The notes: generated by a model not told the origin, from the letters alone. Shown: positions 17,647 through 27,175, counted from the first letter of the stretch. The stretch: DNA of 64,000 nucleotides from Corynebacterium falsenii (GCF_020099275.1 NZ_CP083646.1:124001-188000); one strand, 5' to 3'. A program made the numbers and translations.

Positions 17647-19137
17647 CTAAGCCTCCTTCGCAATCGTGTTTTCTGATCCATTGGCACTGTTCGTGCCGGA
17701 AGTACCATCGATGGCCGTCAGCCTGCCATCGCCGGTTGTACCTGCCGCTCCAGCATCCGCCTGCGTCACGATCTCCACCGCGCCCACAGGCAAGTTGAAC
17801 AGCGCCGCCAGTGCATCGGGATAGCTGGTCTGCCCACCCACGGCGGACAGCTTCTTTGCCTGCACCGTCGGGGTGTGCAGCAGCTTGTCCACCACGCGCT
17901 TCATTGCCTTCTCCACAGCAGCGCGGTCGGCAGTAGACATCTCCGGGGTGTTGCGTTCCAACAGCATGAGCTCTTCGGCCAGCACCTCGCCGGCCTTTTG
18001 CCGCAGCGCCTTGACCGTCGGCACCACAGACTGAGCCCGCTGCTGCTCGAGGAACTCCTGCAGCTCCTGGGCCACGATGGCTCGGGCGGGCGCTTCGTCA
18101 TCCACGCCCTCGCCCGCCATGGTGGTGAGCTCCTCAATGTTGAGCAGGGTCACTCCGGGCACCGTCGCCGCCGAACGCTCAATGTCTGCGGGCATCGAAA
18201 GATCCACGAGCACCAGCGGGCGCACGCCCACCTCGCTTGCCCGCGCGGTCGATTCCATCGCCGCGCGCGCATGCTCACCGGTCACCACGCAGTCCACCGC
18301 GCCCGTGGCAGAGACAACTAGGTCCACAGACTCCATCGTCTCCCCCACCGCATCCAGGCCCACGGCGGTGGCGTCCACGCCAGCCTCGCGGGCGTGCTGC
18401 ACCAGGTTCTCGGCCCGGGACACCGTGCGGTTCGCCACCGTGATGTGCTGAATACCCAGCTTGCCCAGGTAGGTCGAGGTCAATGAGGCCATCGCCCCCG
18501 CCCCGATCACCAATGCGCGGGATGAGGCCAAGGGCGCCGTTGTGGCGTCGGATATAACAGACACCGACGAATCGACACGCAGGAAGCGAAGCGCCCGATC
18601 CACGGCGAAGGACACCATGGAGGCGCCGGCGGCATCGATCATGGTCTCGGAGTGCACACGCTTGCCGGTGCGCAGGGCGCGCTGTGTGAGGTCGTGGAGG
18701 GTGCGGCCCACGGTGCCGGTCTCGTCCGCGGACTGGTAGGCGCTGCGGAGCTGGCCGATGATCTGCTGCTCCCCGACCACCATTGAATCCAGGCCGGAGG
18801 CCACATTGAGCATGTGTTCAGCGGCGGAATCAGAGTAGTGGACGTACAGGTACGGCTCCAGCTCCTCGGCCGGCACGCCGGAAAAGCCGCTGATCGTGTC
18901 CACCACGTGATCCAGCCCGGAGTGGAACGCGCTGGCCACGGTGTAGAACTCCATGCGGTTGCAGGTGGACAGCACCAGCGCTTCGCTGATCACGTCATTA
19001 TCTACAAGGCTGAGCTGCAGCTTCGGCACGTCGGCATCGGCGATGGACACGCGTTCCAGGATGGGAACCGGTGCCGAGCGGAAGGACAAACCAACCAGCA
19101 ACACCTGCGCGGAACCAGTCCGGGTGTTACTACTCAT
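17647..19137 (-). CDS. hemA: Glutamyl-tRNA reductase
   Basis: First enzyme of C5 tetrapyrrole synthesis, reducing glutamyl-tRNA to glutamate-1-semialdehyde. 496 residues, long for the family because of a Gly/Thr-rich C-terminal extension. The catalytic Cys is in LSTCNRMEFY (near 60), the HMLNVASGLDSMVVGEQQI-type segment follows, and an NADPH domain starts at VIGAGAMASL. It heads the leftward heme operon; 19138-19262 should hold the promoter. A weak pair (TTGGCA, then TACCGT about 18 bases later on the minus strand) is visible there. Confidence 0.95.
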   Translation of the reverse strand: MSSNTRTGSAQVLLVGLSFRSAPVPILERVSIADADVPKLQLSLVDNDVISEALVLSTCNRMEFYTVASAFHSGLDHVVDTISGFSGVPAEELEPYLYVHYSDSAAEHMLNVASGLDSMVVGEQQIIGQLRSAYQSADETGTVGRTLHDLTQRALRTGKRVHSETMIDAAGASMVSFAVDRALRFLRVDSSVSVISDATTAPLASSRALVIGAGAMASLTSTYLGKLGIQHITVANRTVSRAENLVQHAREAGVDATAVGLDAVGETMESVDLVVSATGAVDCVVTGEHARAAMESTARASEVGVRPLVLVDLSMPADIERSAATVPGVTLLNIEELTTMAGEGVDDEAPARAIVAQELQEFLEQQRAQSVVPTVKALRQKAGEVLAEELMLLERNTPEMSTADRAAVEKAMKRVVDKLLHTPTVQAKKLSAVGGQTSYPDALAALFNLPVGAVEIVTQADAGAAGTTGDGRLTAIDGTSGTNSANGSENTIAKEA

Positions 19138-19262
19138 GCCTTGTGCGCCTCCTGCGATTGTCCCCCGGGGGCCGCGCCGGCCCTGGGTAGTTCACGAGTC
19201 ACTACGGTAGCCCTTAACATACCCCGTTGCCAAAACGTCGCAGCAGGGCTGGTATATGGCAC

Positions 19263-19556
19263 TCACCCCTGCAGAGCGTCGATGAGCTCCTCGTTGTCGA
19301 TCTCCCAGCAGCCGATTTCCTCATCGTCGACGAGGACCACAGGCACCCGGTCGCCGAACTCCATGGCCCATTCCTGGTCGACGCCATCAGCATCCACCTC
19401 GATCACTCTCAACGTGGCGCCGAAGCGGTCAACGACTGGGCGGATTTGGGCGAGCACTCGCTGGCAGGATCCGCAGGTGCTGCGGCTGACGAAGTCAACG
19501 TGATGAGTTGGGTGGTGAGTTGGGGTCTGTGGCTGGGTGGAGAAGTTCTCAATCAT
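19263..19556 (-). CDS. Glutaredoxin-like protein
   Basis: Small thioredoxin-fold protein, 97 residues, with a CGSC motif near residue 28 and a later PVVLVDDEE strand (cis-Pro). It belongs to the group often annotated as DUF836/glutaredoxin-family and matches the position of Rv0508 beside hemA in mycobacteria. It is likely cytoplasmic, and its thiol partner is unknown. The start is divergent from the HAD phosphatase gene with almost no gap, so the two share a promoter region. Confidence 0.8.
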   Translation of the reverse strand: MIENFSTQPQTPTHHPTHHVDFVSRSTCGSCQRVLAQIRPVVDRFGATLRVIEVDADGVDQEWAMEFGDRVPVVLVDDEEIGCWEIDNEELIDALQG

Positions 19557-19569
19557 TAAGGGTAGTTTA

Positions 19570-20943
19570 GTGCGTGTGAATCACAGCCAGCCGGACAAGC
19601 ACGTCGAAGGGCCCGATCAGTCGGCCACTGGGTCGTCCACTGGGTCGGCCGCAGAGTCGGCCAGGGACACCACGCACCGCGTGGCCACGGCGCTGCAGCA
19701 TGCCTCAGACAAGGTGGGGGACGCCTTCAACCATATGGCGCTCACGGCGCGCGCTGGTGTGCGCAGCACTTTGAGTCGGCTGGTCTTCCCTGTTCGCAGC
19801 GAATCGGCGCAGAAGGAGGCGGGTGAGGCGTCCGCTCAGGCGGTGTTGAGTGGTGGGATCCCTACGGCTAAAGCCGAGACTGACGGGTCGCTGAGCGATC
19901 AGATTCCGGCGGATCGGGACTTGACCTCCGAGGTGTTGGCAGGCAGCACGGCAGGCAGCACAGCAGACACCACGACAGACACTTTAACGGACGCTACGGA
20001 CGACACAGAGCACACGACTGACCAACCGGCCCTGGAGGACCTCAGCGATCCCGAGTTCGCCGGAATCGCGGCGCGCCACGAGATCACTCCCGTGGAGCTG
20101 CTCACGGGCCTCGATAACCTGCATGGCGCGAGCGCCGCCGCGGGAGGCTCGAATCGCGTTAACGCTCCTGATCCTTCCATCCCTCAAGACGAGGGCGTGG
20201 CCGCATTCTTCGATGTGGACAACACCCTTATTAAGGGTGCGTCCATCCTTCTGTTTGCCCGCGGTCTGGCACGGCGGCGCTTCTTCACCACGGGAGAAAT
20301 CACCGGTTTCGTGTGGAAGCAGCTGAAGTACCGGGTATCCGGCACCGAGGATGCCGACGATATTGCCAGCGGCCGCGAACAAGCCTTGGCTCTGGTGAAG
20401 GGACACAAGGAGGCCGAGGTGGTGCAGATGGCCGAGGAAATCTGGGCTGCCACCATCGCCGAGCGCATCTTCCCCGGCACGAAGGAGCTAGCCGATATGC
20501 ACCTGCAGGCCGGGCACCAGGTGTGGCTGGTGACGGCCACGCCCGTGCAGCTTGCCCAGGTCATCGCCCGCGAGCTGGGATTCACCGGGGCGCTAGGCAC
20601 GGTTGCCGAGGTTAAGGATGGCGTGTTCACCGGCCGCATGGTGGGTGACATCCTCCATGGCTCCGGCAAGAAGCACGCGGTGGCCGCTTTGGCTGCTCAC
20701 GAGAACTTCGATCTGGAGCGATGCACGGCCTACTCAGACTCGGTAAATGACTTGCCGTTGCTGAGCATGGTTGGCACGGCCGTGGCCGTTAACCCCGATT
20801 CCCAGTTGCGCAAGGCCGCGCGGGCGAATGGCTGGGAGATCCGGGATTATCGACGCGGGCGCCGGGTTCTGCGAACGTTCGGCGCGGCCGCGGCTGGCGC
20901 AGGCGCTGCGGCGGCCGGTGGGCGCTGGATTAAGCGCCACTAG
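19570..20943 (+). CDS. HAD-IB family phosphatase (SerB-like) with long disordered N-terminus
   Basis: Haloacid dehalogenase phosphatase. About 457 residues from the GTG at 19570 (AAGGGT lies upstream; the GTG at 19576 is also possible). The first 200 residues are low-complexity (Ser, Ala, Thr, Asp). The enzyme domain follows: DVDNTLIKGAS with the nucleophile Asp, the TATPVQ motif II, and the DSVNDLPLL acidic motif. Glycine- and alanine-rich residues close the protein. It matches the mycobacterial serB1 position, but phosphoserine as substrate is unproven. Confidence 0.82.
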   Translation: MRVNHSQPDKHVEGPDQSATGSSTGSAAESARDTTHRVATALQHASDKVGDAFNHMALTARAGVRSTLSRLVFPVRSESAQKEAGEASAQAVLSGGIPTAKAETDGSLSDQIPADRDLTSEVLAGSTAGSTADTTTDTLTDATDDTEHTTDQPALEDLSDPEFAGIAARHEITPVELLTGLDNLHGASAAAGGSNRVNAPDPSIPQDEGVAAFFDVDNTLIKGASILLFARGLARRRFFTTGEITGFVWKQLKYRVSGTEDADDIASGREQALALVKGHKEAEVVQMAEEIWAATIAERIFPGTKELADMHLQAGHQVWLVTATPVQLAQVIARELGFTGALGTVAEVKDGVFTGRMVGDILHGSGKKHAVAALAAHENFDLERCTAYSDSVNDLPLLSMVGTAVAVNPDSQLRKAARANGWEIRDYRRGRRVLRTFGAAAAGAGAAAAGGRWIKRH

Positions 20944-21005
20944 TGGCTCTGTGCCCGTGGCGGCAGCACCCCACGCACCCTGAGCATCGCACCCCAGACA
21001 TCTCA

Positions 21006-21047
21006 AAGGGCGGGTAGCGACAATAATCGTTGTCGCTACCCGCCCTT
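21006..21047. terminator. Strong bidirectional terminator
   Basis: A perfect 18-bp stem (21006-21023 with 21030-21047) with a 6-base loop TAATCG lies between convergent genes. A-rich bases flank one side and TTCTT the other, so it can end the rightward HAD gene and the leftward bS22 gene. Confidence 0.9.
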
Positions 21048-21079
21048 CTTATGCACTCACTAACGCGAGCGCTAGGGGC

Positions 21080-21181
21080 TTACTTGCCCAACTTCCGACG
21101 CTGAACGCGGGTCCGGCGCAGCATCTTGCGGTGCTTCTTCTTGGACATACGCTTGCGGCGCTTCTTAATCACAGAACCCAT
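21080..21181 (-). CDS. Small ribosomal protein bS22
   Basis: 33-residue, extremely basic protein ([19 protein letters not shown] start; [12 protein letters not shown] end), nearly identical to the actinobacterial small-subunit protein bS22 (AURKAIP1/COX24 domain) seen in mycobacterial ribosome structures. I set the start at 21181, the standard one for this family; the frame stays open upstream to 21322, but that part crosses a terminator and is unlikely to be translated. It corresponds to Rv0500B next to the BldC-like gene. Confidence 0.92.
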   Translation of the reverse strand: MGSVIKKRRKRMSKKKHRKMLRRTRVQRRKLGK

Positions 21182-21322
21182 GATGGGCACCTCGTTTCTA
21201 TCGGGGTCAATGTAAAGGTCGTCACGCATCGCCTGACCTTTAAAAGACGATGCGGAACAGGTGCGGCGGGCGTGCGCCGACACGAATGGGGAACAGTCTA
21301 CCGGTTGTGGCCGGTGAGGCAC

Positions 21323-21390
21323 AAAAAAGCACCCGCCCTCTCCATCTCAGGCCGACCGCGCGGGTCGAGCTATGGAGAAGAGCGGGTGCT
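21323..21390 (-). terminator. Intrinsic terminator of the BldC-like gene
   Basis: On the minus strand an AGCACCCGC/GCGGGTGCT stem, extended by CTCTCCAT/ATGGAG with bulges, is followed by six Ts (complement of 21323-21328). It lies just after the stop of the regulator gene at 21420 and isolates it from bS22. Confidence 0.85.
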
Positions 21391-21419
21391 GAACTGGATT
21401 CCTGCCGAGGAGCCGAAAA

Positions 21420-21620
21420 CTAGCCGGTCTGACCCGGGGTGTACTCGGAGGCGCCGAGGTACTCGTCAACCGCAGATGCACGGACGCGGAAGTTGCGCCC
21501 CACCTGGATTGCCGGCAGCTCTTCCGAGTGAATCAAGCGGTAAACGGTCATCTTGGACACGCGCATCAGCTCTGCGACCTCTGCGACGGTCAGGAATGTT
21601 CCATTGTCAGTGTTAGCCAT
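21420..21620 (-). CDS. BldC/excisionase-like small DNA-binding protein
   Basis: 66-residue MerR-type winged helix protein (TVAEVAELMRVSKMTVYRL helix-turn-helix near 11-29, then the RNFRVRASAVDEYL wing). It is the counterpart of Rv0500A and of Streptomyces BldC by size and motif. It likely binds direct repeats cooperatively as a transcription regulator. A TATGAT -10 box (complement of 21699-21704) and an inverted repeat at 21651-21672 lie upstream, so the mRNA would carry a leader of about 70 bases. Confidence 0.85.
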   Translation of the reverse strand: MANTDNGTFLTVAEVAELMRVSKMTVYRLIHSEELPAIQVGRNFRVRASAVDEYLGASEYTPGQTG

Positions 21621-21925
21621 TAGTCATCACTTTCTTGGCGCTCTCATGCGCTGCAGGCTTCCCCTCCTGCAGGACGTCACACGTGATCGCTCCGCACCAT
21701 CATAACGTGAAGACAGTGAAGAATGTGTATCGAGGGGGAAAATTGGGCTGAAGTTATGTCTAGTTGAGTGCGTTAAACCGCATAACTGAAGGGAATAGGG
21801 AACACCTTAGAGGCAAAACCGCTTTTCGGTGAACCATTGTGACTCGTGAGACGCACTGCGCCTCGCACGTTGCTAGGAGACACTCAGCTACCCCCATGCT
21901 CCCTCAATGGGGGTAGCCAGGTTGG
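21621..21925. promoter_or_regulatory. Intergenic control region of the BldC-like gene
   Basis: 305 bases without a gene. On the minus strand it holds a TATGAT -10 box (21699-21704) and CTGCAGG/CCTGCAG arms (21651-21657 and 21666-21672) that could be an operator or leader hairpin. GTTATG and CATAAC form a looser inverted pair near 21755-21787. The proC 3' hairpin is at its right end. Confidence 0.5.
21887..21917 (-). terminator. Stem-loop after proC
   Basis: GCTACCCCCAT (21887-21897) pairs perfectly with ATGGGGGTAGC (21907-21917) around a 9-base loop, directly after the proC stop. No T-run follows, so it may be a weak or factor-assisted terminator or a 3'-end stabiliser. Confidence 0.65.
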
Positions 21926-22756
21926 TTACGCCTTCGGCTTGCCCAGTTCCTCGGAGCGATCCTTGCAGGCCTCCATAGCGCGGAAGAACGCACCGCGGAT
22001 GCCGCTCTCTTCGAGCTCTCGCAGCGCAGCGGCGGTCGTACCACCCGGGCTGGTGACCTTCGTGCGCAGCACGGATGGGGTGTCGCCACCCTCCTCGAGG
22101 CCCTGGCGCATCATCGTGGCGGCACCGTCGACGTTGGCGATGGCCAGCTTCTCTGCCAGCGGCCGGGGCAGACCCAACTGCACGGCCGACTCGATCATGG
22201 ATTCCACCACGAGGAATACGTACGCGGGTCCGGAACCAGACACCGCCGTAACGGCGTCGAGATCCTTCTCCTTGACGACGACAGCAGTGCCAACCTTCGC
22301 CATGATCTCCTGAACCTGATCCAGGTGGGATTGCTCAGCGTGCTGACCACCGGCGATACCGGCAGCGCCGCGACCGACGAGCATGGGCGTGTTCGGCATC
22401 ACGCGCACCACCGGCGTACCGGCGGGCAGCTCCTTCTCCATGGAACCGATGGTCACGCCGGCGGCGACGGACACGATGATGGTGTCTGCAGAACCAGCCT
22501 CTAGGGCCTCGGCGACGTCCTTGATAACGACCGGGACTACGTCCGGCTTGACGCACAGGAACAGCAGATCCGCAGACTCAGCAGCCTCACGACCCTCGGT
22601 CGTGGTGAGAAGGCCGTACTTGTCCTTCAATTCGTCGAGACGCGCCTGCGTCGGGTCTGCAACGGTAATGGTCTTCGGGTCGGCTCCGTCCGCGATGATT
22701 CCGGAGAGCAAAGCCTCGCCGATGTTTCCTCCACCAATAATTCCAATATTTGTCAT
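21926..22756 (-). CDS. proC: Pyrroline-5-carboxylate reductase
   Basis: Last step of proline synthesis, reducing 1-pyrroline-5-carboxylate with NAD(P)H. 276 residues. The dinucleotide motif IGGGNIGEALLSG is at 6-18, the CVKPD segment at about 69, and the C-terminal signature VTSPGGTTAAAL (near 235) is complete. It is monocistronic in appearance: a terminator lies upstream at 22879-22913 and a stem-loop after it. Confidence 0.95.
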   Translation of the reverse strand: MTNIGIIGGGNIGEALLSGIIADGADPKTITVADPTQARLDELKDKYGLLTTTEGREAAESADLLFLCVKPDVVPVVIKDVAEALEAGSADTIIVSVAAGVTIGSMEKELPAGTPVVRVMPNTPMLVGRGAAGIAGGQHAEQSHLDQVQEIMAKVGTAVVVKEKDLDAVTAVSGSGPAYVFLVVESMIESAVQLGLPRPLAEKLAIANVDGAATMMRQGLEEGGDTPSVLRTKVTSPGGTTAAALRELEESGIRGAFFRAMEACKDRSEELGKPKA

Positions 22757-22878
22757 GTATTCCAGCGTGCCATTGTTTCGCCAATGCTGCTACCTCAGTA
22801 GCGGCTGTAGCGGAGTGATCGGCGCGTGCTGCCCGCGCCATTCCTGCGCGAGAAGTGCCTAGACACCTAGACACAACG

Positions 22879-22913
22879 AAAAAACCGATCCCCTCCGCAG
22901 TGGAGGGAATCGG
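22879..22913 (-). terminator. Intrinsic terminator of the Lys/Ala-rich membrane protein gene
   Basis: CCGATTCCCTCC pairs with GGAGGGGATCGG on the minus strand (one mismatch), followed by six Ts. It stands about 30 bases after the stop at 22945. Confidence 0.88.
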
Positions 22914-22944
22914 CTCGGCAGTTTTTGAAAGCTGTACCGCTGGG

Positions 22945-24264
22945 CTACAACCCGATGATGAATCGTGGCCCCAGTGTCAGGACCAATCCCACGACGAACG
23001 CCAGCACCATCAGCAGCTTGTCACTGTGGCGGAGCAGTGCATGGACGAGGCCCACCATCACCAGAGTCACGGCAATCGCCAGCACGAGCACGAGGATGCC
23101 CGGCGCGTTTGCCCACAGCAGGCTGAATCCGAAGAACACACCCACGCCAACCACGATGGCAGCCAGAGCCTGGCCGATCATCACGGGCCAAGAGATGCGG
23201 TCGTCTTCGTACTCGAGGACCTCATCCTCGCCGAGGGTGGATTCGAGCTCGTGGAACTCTTCGGGCTTGTCTGCGTCGTGGGCGGAAGCCTTGTCAGCCC
23301 TGTCGGCGGTCTTGGTCGACTTGGCGGACGCAGTCGCTGCGGTTGCCGCGGTGGTCGCCCCTGCAGTTGCCGCAGCCGCCTTGGTGGCCTTCTCCGCCTT
23401 CTCCGCCTTCTCAGACTTCTTAGACTTTGCTGCCTTCTTTGCCGAATCTGCCTTCTCGACCGTGCCAGCCTTGTCGGCCTTGTCGACAGCGGCCACAGCG
23501 CGGGCGTCCTTCTCCGGAGCCTGAGCAGCCGTCTTGTCGTCGGTCTTAGCAGCCGAACCAGTCGGCTTGCTTTCTACCTTCGACGCCGCAACGGCCTTCC
23601 CACCCTGCGGGGCGGTCTCGCGATCGGAAGGCTGAGCTGCCGCGGCCTTCTTGGCAGCACCCGGCTCCGGCACAACACCGGTGGTCTTGCGGATGTCCGT
23701 GGGCGACGTGCGGCGTTCTGCCTTCTGCTCGGTTTTCGACTCCGGCTTCGGCTCAGGCTTCTTCTCCGCCGTGCGCTTAGCCTGGGCGTCAGCACCCTGC
23801 TTCAGCTCCACATCGCCGAAGGTTGCGGCCCCGGACTTCGGCTCCTGATCAGACGTAGCCGAGCCCGAAGCCTGGTCCTTGCCCTGGACAGCGGAAAGCT
23901 GGCCGGTGCGCTCTTCAGGGCGCTCGGTCACCGGCTTGACGCTCTTGGTTTCCTCAGGGCCCTTCTTCGTGGCCGTCTTCGCAGCGGCCTTCTGGGCCGA
24001 TGAGCCCGCAGCCTGAGCGTGGGACGTCGCCTTACCCGGCGTGCGCCCGCCTCGCTTCGACGACCGAGACGATGAGGTAGACGACTTATCGGAGTCAGCG
24101 TTCGCCTCGTCCGCGTCAATGGCGGGGAAGGATCCGGTCAGCTCTGCCACAGACACGCCGCCGTCTTCCAAGCTGCGGCGGCGTCGCGGGCGACTAGCTT
24201 CAGCCGACTCTTCCTTACGCCCGTTACGGGCGAGGAGCTCGGCGACTGTCAGCTTCTCACTCAT
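22945..24264 (-). CDS. Rv0497-like membrane protein with long Lys/Ala-rich region
   Basis: 439 residues. It opens with KLTVAELLARNG, a motif shared with the mycobacterial Rv0497 family at the same position beside ppx. Residues about 40-320 are low complexity (Lys, Ala, Glu, Ser, Thr, Asp), probably disordered and cytoplasmic. Hydrophobic segments fill the last 100 residues, giving about three to four helices. The function is unknown to me. The repetitive AAG/GCC-rich coding favours length variation between strains. Confidence 0.75.
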   Translation of the reverse strand: MSEKLTVAELLARNGRKEESAEASRPRRRRSLEDGGVSVAELTGSFPAIDADEANADSDKSSTSSSRSSKRGGRTPGKATSHAQAAGSSAQKAAAKTATKKGPEETKSVKPVTERPEERTGQLSAVQGKDQASGSATSDQEPKSGAATFGDVELKQGADAQAKRTAEKKPEPKPESKTEQKAERRTSPTDIRKTTGVVPEPGAAKKAAAAQPSDRETAPQGGKAVAASKVESKPTGSAAKTDDKTAAQAPEKDARAVAAVDKADKAGTVEKADSAKKAAKSKKSEKAEKAEKATKAAAATAGATTAATAATASAKSTKTADRADKASAHDADKPEEFHELESTLGEDEVLEYEDDRISWPVMIGQALAAIVVGVGVFFGFSLLWANAPGILVLVLAIAVTLVMVGLVHALLRHSDKLLMVLAFVVGLVLTLGPRFIIGL

Positions 24265-24401
24265 CCATCGTTCCCATCAGGTCGAAACGCTTTATTCTCA
24301 AGTCCAATACAGTACCCGGGTTACGTCAGTTATGTACCTAGGCACAGTCGATACGTCCAACAAAACGTATGTCAAAACATCAGATTACTTGCGTAACACA
24401 G

Positions 24402-25346
24402 CTATCCCGAAATTTTATGGCCAATTCCGGCGTCTAGTTGGCGGAAGATCACACCTTCGCGCAGCGCCCACGGGCACATGTGGAGCGTGTTGATCTGGAG
24501 CTTGCGCATCGCCGCCTCCGCGACTAGTGCGCCGGCCACAACCTGGTGCGAACGGTCTGCGCTCACGCCCTCTAGCTCGGCCCGGTCGGCTGCGGTCATC
24601 CTGGAGATGAACGCGATGAGCTGGCGCAACCCCGGCTGAGTGAGCGTGCGCTTCACCCGCGGCCCAGCCGAGGAAGGCGCAGCACCCGTCAGGCGCGCGA
24701 GCATGCGGAACGTCTTGGACGTTCCCACCGCCAAGTCCAGCGGACCGCTATCCAACAGTTGCTCGACCGGCTCGTTCAGGGTGTCGTCGATGTACTCGCG
24801 CAGCTCGGCGATGGCTTTCTTGGACGGCGGGTCGGTATCAAACCAATCCCGTGTCAGCCGAGCGGCGCCGAGGTTCACGCTGCACGCCACATCCGGGTTT
24901 TCATTCGTCCCGATGGACATTTCCAGAGAGCCACCGCCGATATCGAGATCGCAGATCCGCCCGGCCGACCAGCCGTACCAGCGCCGAACGGCAAGGAATG
25001 TGAGGCGAGCTTCGTCCTCGCCACACAAGATCTGCAGCCGCACACCGGTTTCCTTCTCCACCCGGTCCAGCACGTCCTCGGAGTTCGTGGCGGATCGCAG
25101 AGCGGACGTGGCGAAGGGCAGCATGTCTTCGCAGCGGAACTGGTCGGACATCTCCTTGGCCAGCGCCACGCCCTTGATGAGCTTGTCCTGGCCTTTCTCG
25201 TCAATGGCACCCTTTTTGTCGAGGTATTCCACCAAGCGCATGGGGGTTTTCCAATTGCTCATGGGGGTGGGCGGGCCACCGGCATGGGCATCGACCACTA
25301 CTAAATGAACTGTGTTACTGCCTACGTCAAGCACACCTAATCGCAC
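24402..25346 (-). CDS. ppx: Exopolyphosphatase, short Ppx/GppA family
   Basis: Removes terminal phosphate from polyphosphate or (p)ppGpp-type substrates. 314 residues, the short actinobacterial form (PPX1, Rv0496), lacking the C-terminal domain of E. coli Ppx. DVGSNTVHLVV (7-17) and the second nucleotide-binding stretch DIGGGSLEMS (near 144) mark the actin-like ATPase fold. It lies near regX3, consistent with phosphate metabolism, though a divergent gene separates them. Confidence 0.88.
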   Translation of the reverse strand: MRLGVLDVGSNTVHLVVVDAHAGGPPTPMSNWKTPMRLVEYLDKKGAIDEKGQDKLIKGVALAKEMSDQFRCEDMLPFATSALRSATNSEDVLDRVEKETGVRLQILCGEDEARLTFLAVRRWYGWSAGRICDLDIGGGSLEMSIGTNENPDVACSVNLGAARLTRDWFDTDPPSKKAIAELREYIDDTLNEPVEQLLDSGPLDLAVGTSKTFRMLARLTGAAPSSAGPRVKRTLTQPGLRQLIAFISRMTAADRAELEGVSADRSHQVVAGALVAEAAMRKLQINTLHMCPWALREGVIFRQLDAGIGHKISG

Positions 25347-25378
25347 TCCCCCAGATTAACGGGTCTAGGGTGTGAGCT

Positions 25379-26353
25379 GTGAATGAATCAGCCGATGGAA
25401 CTCCAATTGCCTCGGGTTATCCCGATGGCACCCCCGCTGATATGTCCGTGCGGGCCGGGGTGGAAATCCCGGCGGATCACCCGCGGGAATGGTTGGAGTT
25501 TGTCGATCCGGCTAATTCGGAGCATGTTTTCTCGGTTGATCTGACGTGGTTGTTATCGACCTACCAGTGCCGTTTTGGCACATCGTTGTGTCAGGGTATC
25601 GACGCCGCTACGCCCGACGCTGGCTGTTGCGTTCACGGTGCGTTCCTCACGGATGAAGACGACCGGGGGGCCTTGGCGGAGGTCGTGCCTCATTTGTCCG
25701 CCGAGGACTGGCAGTGGCGCGGCGAAGCGGCCGATCCGGAGGGGAACATCGAGTTCAGGGACGATTGGACCGCGATCGACGCTCACCATGAGGGCGCGGA
25801 GATCGAGCCCTGGTTGGAGTGGGATGAGCTCGACAACAATGAGGGCGTGGCCGAGCCAGCGCTGAAGACGAAAACAATCGCGGGGGCGTGCATCTTCGCC
25901 AACCGCGCTGATTTCGCCGGCGGCGCCGGGTGTGCGCTGCACCGGTGGGCACTACGCAATGATGTGGCGCTGACGGTAGCGAAGCCGGAGGTGTGCTGGC
26001 AGCTGCCGATTCGGCGGGAGGAGCAGTGGGAGACGCGCCCAGACGGCGCCGAGGTGCTGCGCACCACGATCACGGAGTACACCCGGCGCGGGTGGGGCAA
26101 CGGGGGCGAGGACTTCGACTGGTACTGCACGTCCGACCCGGCGTGCCACACGGGCGGGGAGCCACTGTGGCGAACGCACAAGGACGAGCTCGTGGAGCTC
26201 ATGGGAGAACCCGCCTACGAGGCTGTGGCGGAGCACTGCCGGGAGCGGGAGCAGTGGGCGCGCCGCTCCCCCAGCGGCTTCCCGCTGTTGGCGATCCACC
26301 CGGCTACGAAGATCGCAGCGGAGCGCGAAGGCCGTGCTCCTAGCGGCAGCTAG
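25379..26353 (+). CDS. Cysteine-rich conserved protein (DUF3109/YkgJ-like cysteine pattern)
   Basis: 324 residues from a GTG start at 25379. I do not recognise a named function. Ten cysteines are visible in a pattern suggestive of metal or Fe-S binding: CRFGTSLC, then [14 protein letters not shown] (near 80), GACIF, GCALHRW, CWQLP, and CTSDPAC. CC-x2-G followed by C-x-F and C-x-L-H recalls DUF3109/YkgJ-type proteins, but this is inference. It is soluble, with no signal peptide. It is divergent from ppx by 32 bases and convergent with regX3 with three bases between stops. Confidence 0.72.
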   Translation: MNESADGTPIASGYPDGTPADMSVRAGVEIPADHPREWLEFVDPANSEHVFSVDLTWLLSTYQCRFGTSLCQGIDAATPDAGCCVHGAFLTDEDDRGALAEVVPHLSAEDWQWRGEAADPEGNIEFRDDWTAIDAHHEGAEIEPWLEWDELDNNEGVAEPALKTKTIAGACIFANRADFAGGAGCALHRWALRNDVALTVAKPEVCWQLPIRREEQWETRPDGAEVLRTTITEYTRRGWGNGGEDFDWYCTSDPACHTGGEPLWRTHKDELVELMGEPAYEAVAEHCREREQWARRSPSGFPLLAIHPATKIAAEREGRAPSGS

Positions 26354-26356
26354 GCC

Positions 26357-27052
26357 TTAAGCCTCGAACTTGTAGCCCAGGCCACGGACGGTCACGAGGA
26401 TCTCCGGGCTGGACGGGTTGCGCTCGATCTTCGAGCGCAACCGCTTGATGTGCACGTCTAAGGTCTTCGTATCGCCCACGTAGTCGGCGCCCCAGACCCG
26501 ATCGATGAGCTGGCCACGGGTCAGCACTCGGCCGCTGTTGCGCATGAGGTATTCCAGTAGGTCGAATTCCTTGAGCGGCATGGGGACGGGCTGGCCGTCC
26601 ACGGTGACGATGTGGCGCTCCACGTCCATCTTCACGCGGTCTTCCTGCAGCACTAGTCCATCTTCACTCTCATCGGCTGCGGCTTCGCTGTCGCGGCCGC
26701 GGCGCAGCACAGCGCGGATGCGGGCGATGAGCTCCCGGGCGAAGTAGGGCTTGGTCACGTAGTCATCGGCGCCGAGTTCTAGGCCCACAACCTTGTCGAT
26801 CTCGCTATCGCGGGCGGTAACCATGATCACCGGCACGCTGGAGGTCTGGCGCAGTTGGCGGCATACTTCGGTGCCGGACATACCAGGGAGCATGAGGTCC
26901 AGCAGCACGATGTCCACCTGCTCGGTGGCGAAGGTTTCCAGGGCGGTGGGGCCGTCTTGGGCCAGCAGCACGTCGAAGCCCTCTTTTTTCAGCAGGAAGG
27001 CGAGGGGCTCGGCTAGCGATTCTTCATCTTCAACGATCAGCACGCTCGTCAC
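26357..27052 (-). CDS. regX3: Response regulator RegX3
   Basis: OmpR-family DNA-binding response regulator of the SenX3-RegX3 phosphate-starvation system. The receiver domain begins VLIVEDEESLAEPL and the phosphorylated Asp is in LLDLMLPGMSG; the C-terminal winged helix ends VRGLGYKFEA. I chose the GTG at 27052 because the family begins right there (TSVLIVEDEE), with AAAGG upstream; the ATG at 27073 would add seven residues. It is 123 bases downstream of senX3. Confidence 0.93.
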   Translation of the reverse strand: MTSVLIVEDEESLAEPLAFLLKKEGFDVLLAQDGPTALETFATEQVDIVLLDLMLPGMSGTEVCRQLRQTSSVPVIMVTARDSEIDKVVGLELGADDYVTKPYFARELIARIRAVLRRGRDSEAAADESEDGLVLQEDRVKMDVERHIVTVDGQPVPMPLKEFDLLEYLMRNSGRVLTRGQLIDRVWGADYVGDTKTLDVHIKRLRSKIERNPSSPEILVTVRGLGYKFEA

Positions 27053-27175
27053 TGCAGTAGAAACCTTTCTCATGAGGCCCAGCTGTGCCTCCGACGTTCA
27101 ACGATGTGTTCTATGTTAGTGCCCGGCGCGGGCTGACGCGGGGCGAGGCCGCCCGAGCCCCACCCGGTCGCACTG

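Noticed and set aside
21182..21322. 80-residue version of the bS22 gene
   Set aside because: The added part includes a terminator for the upstream gene; the 33-residue product matches the known protein.
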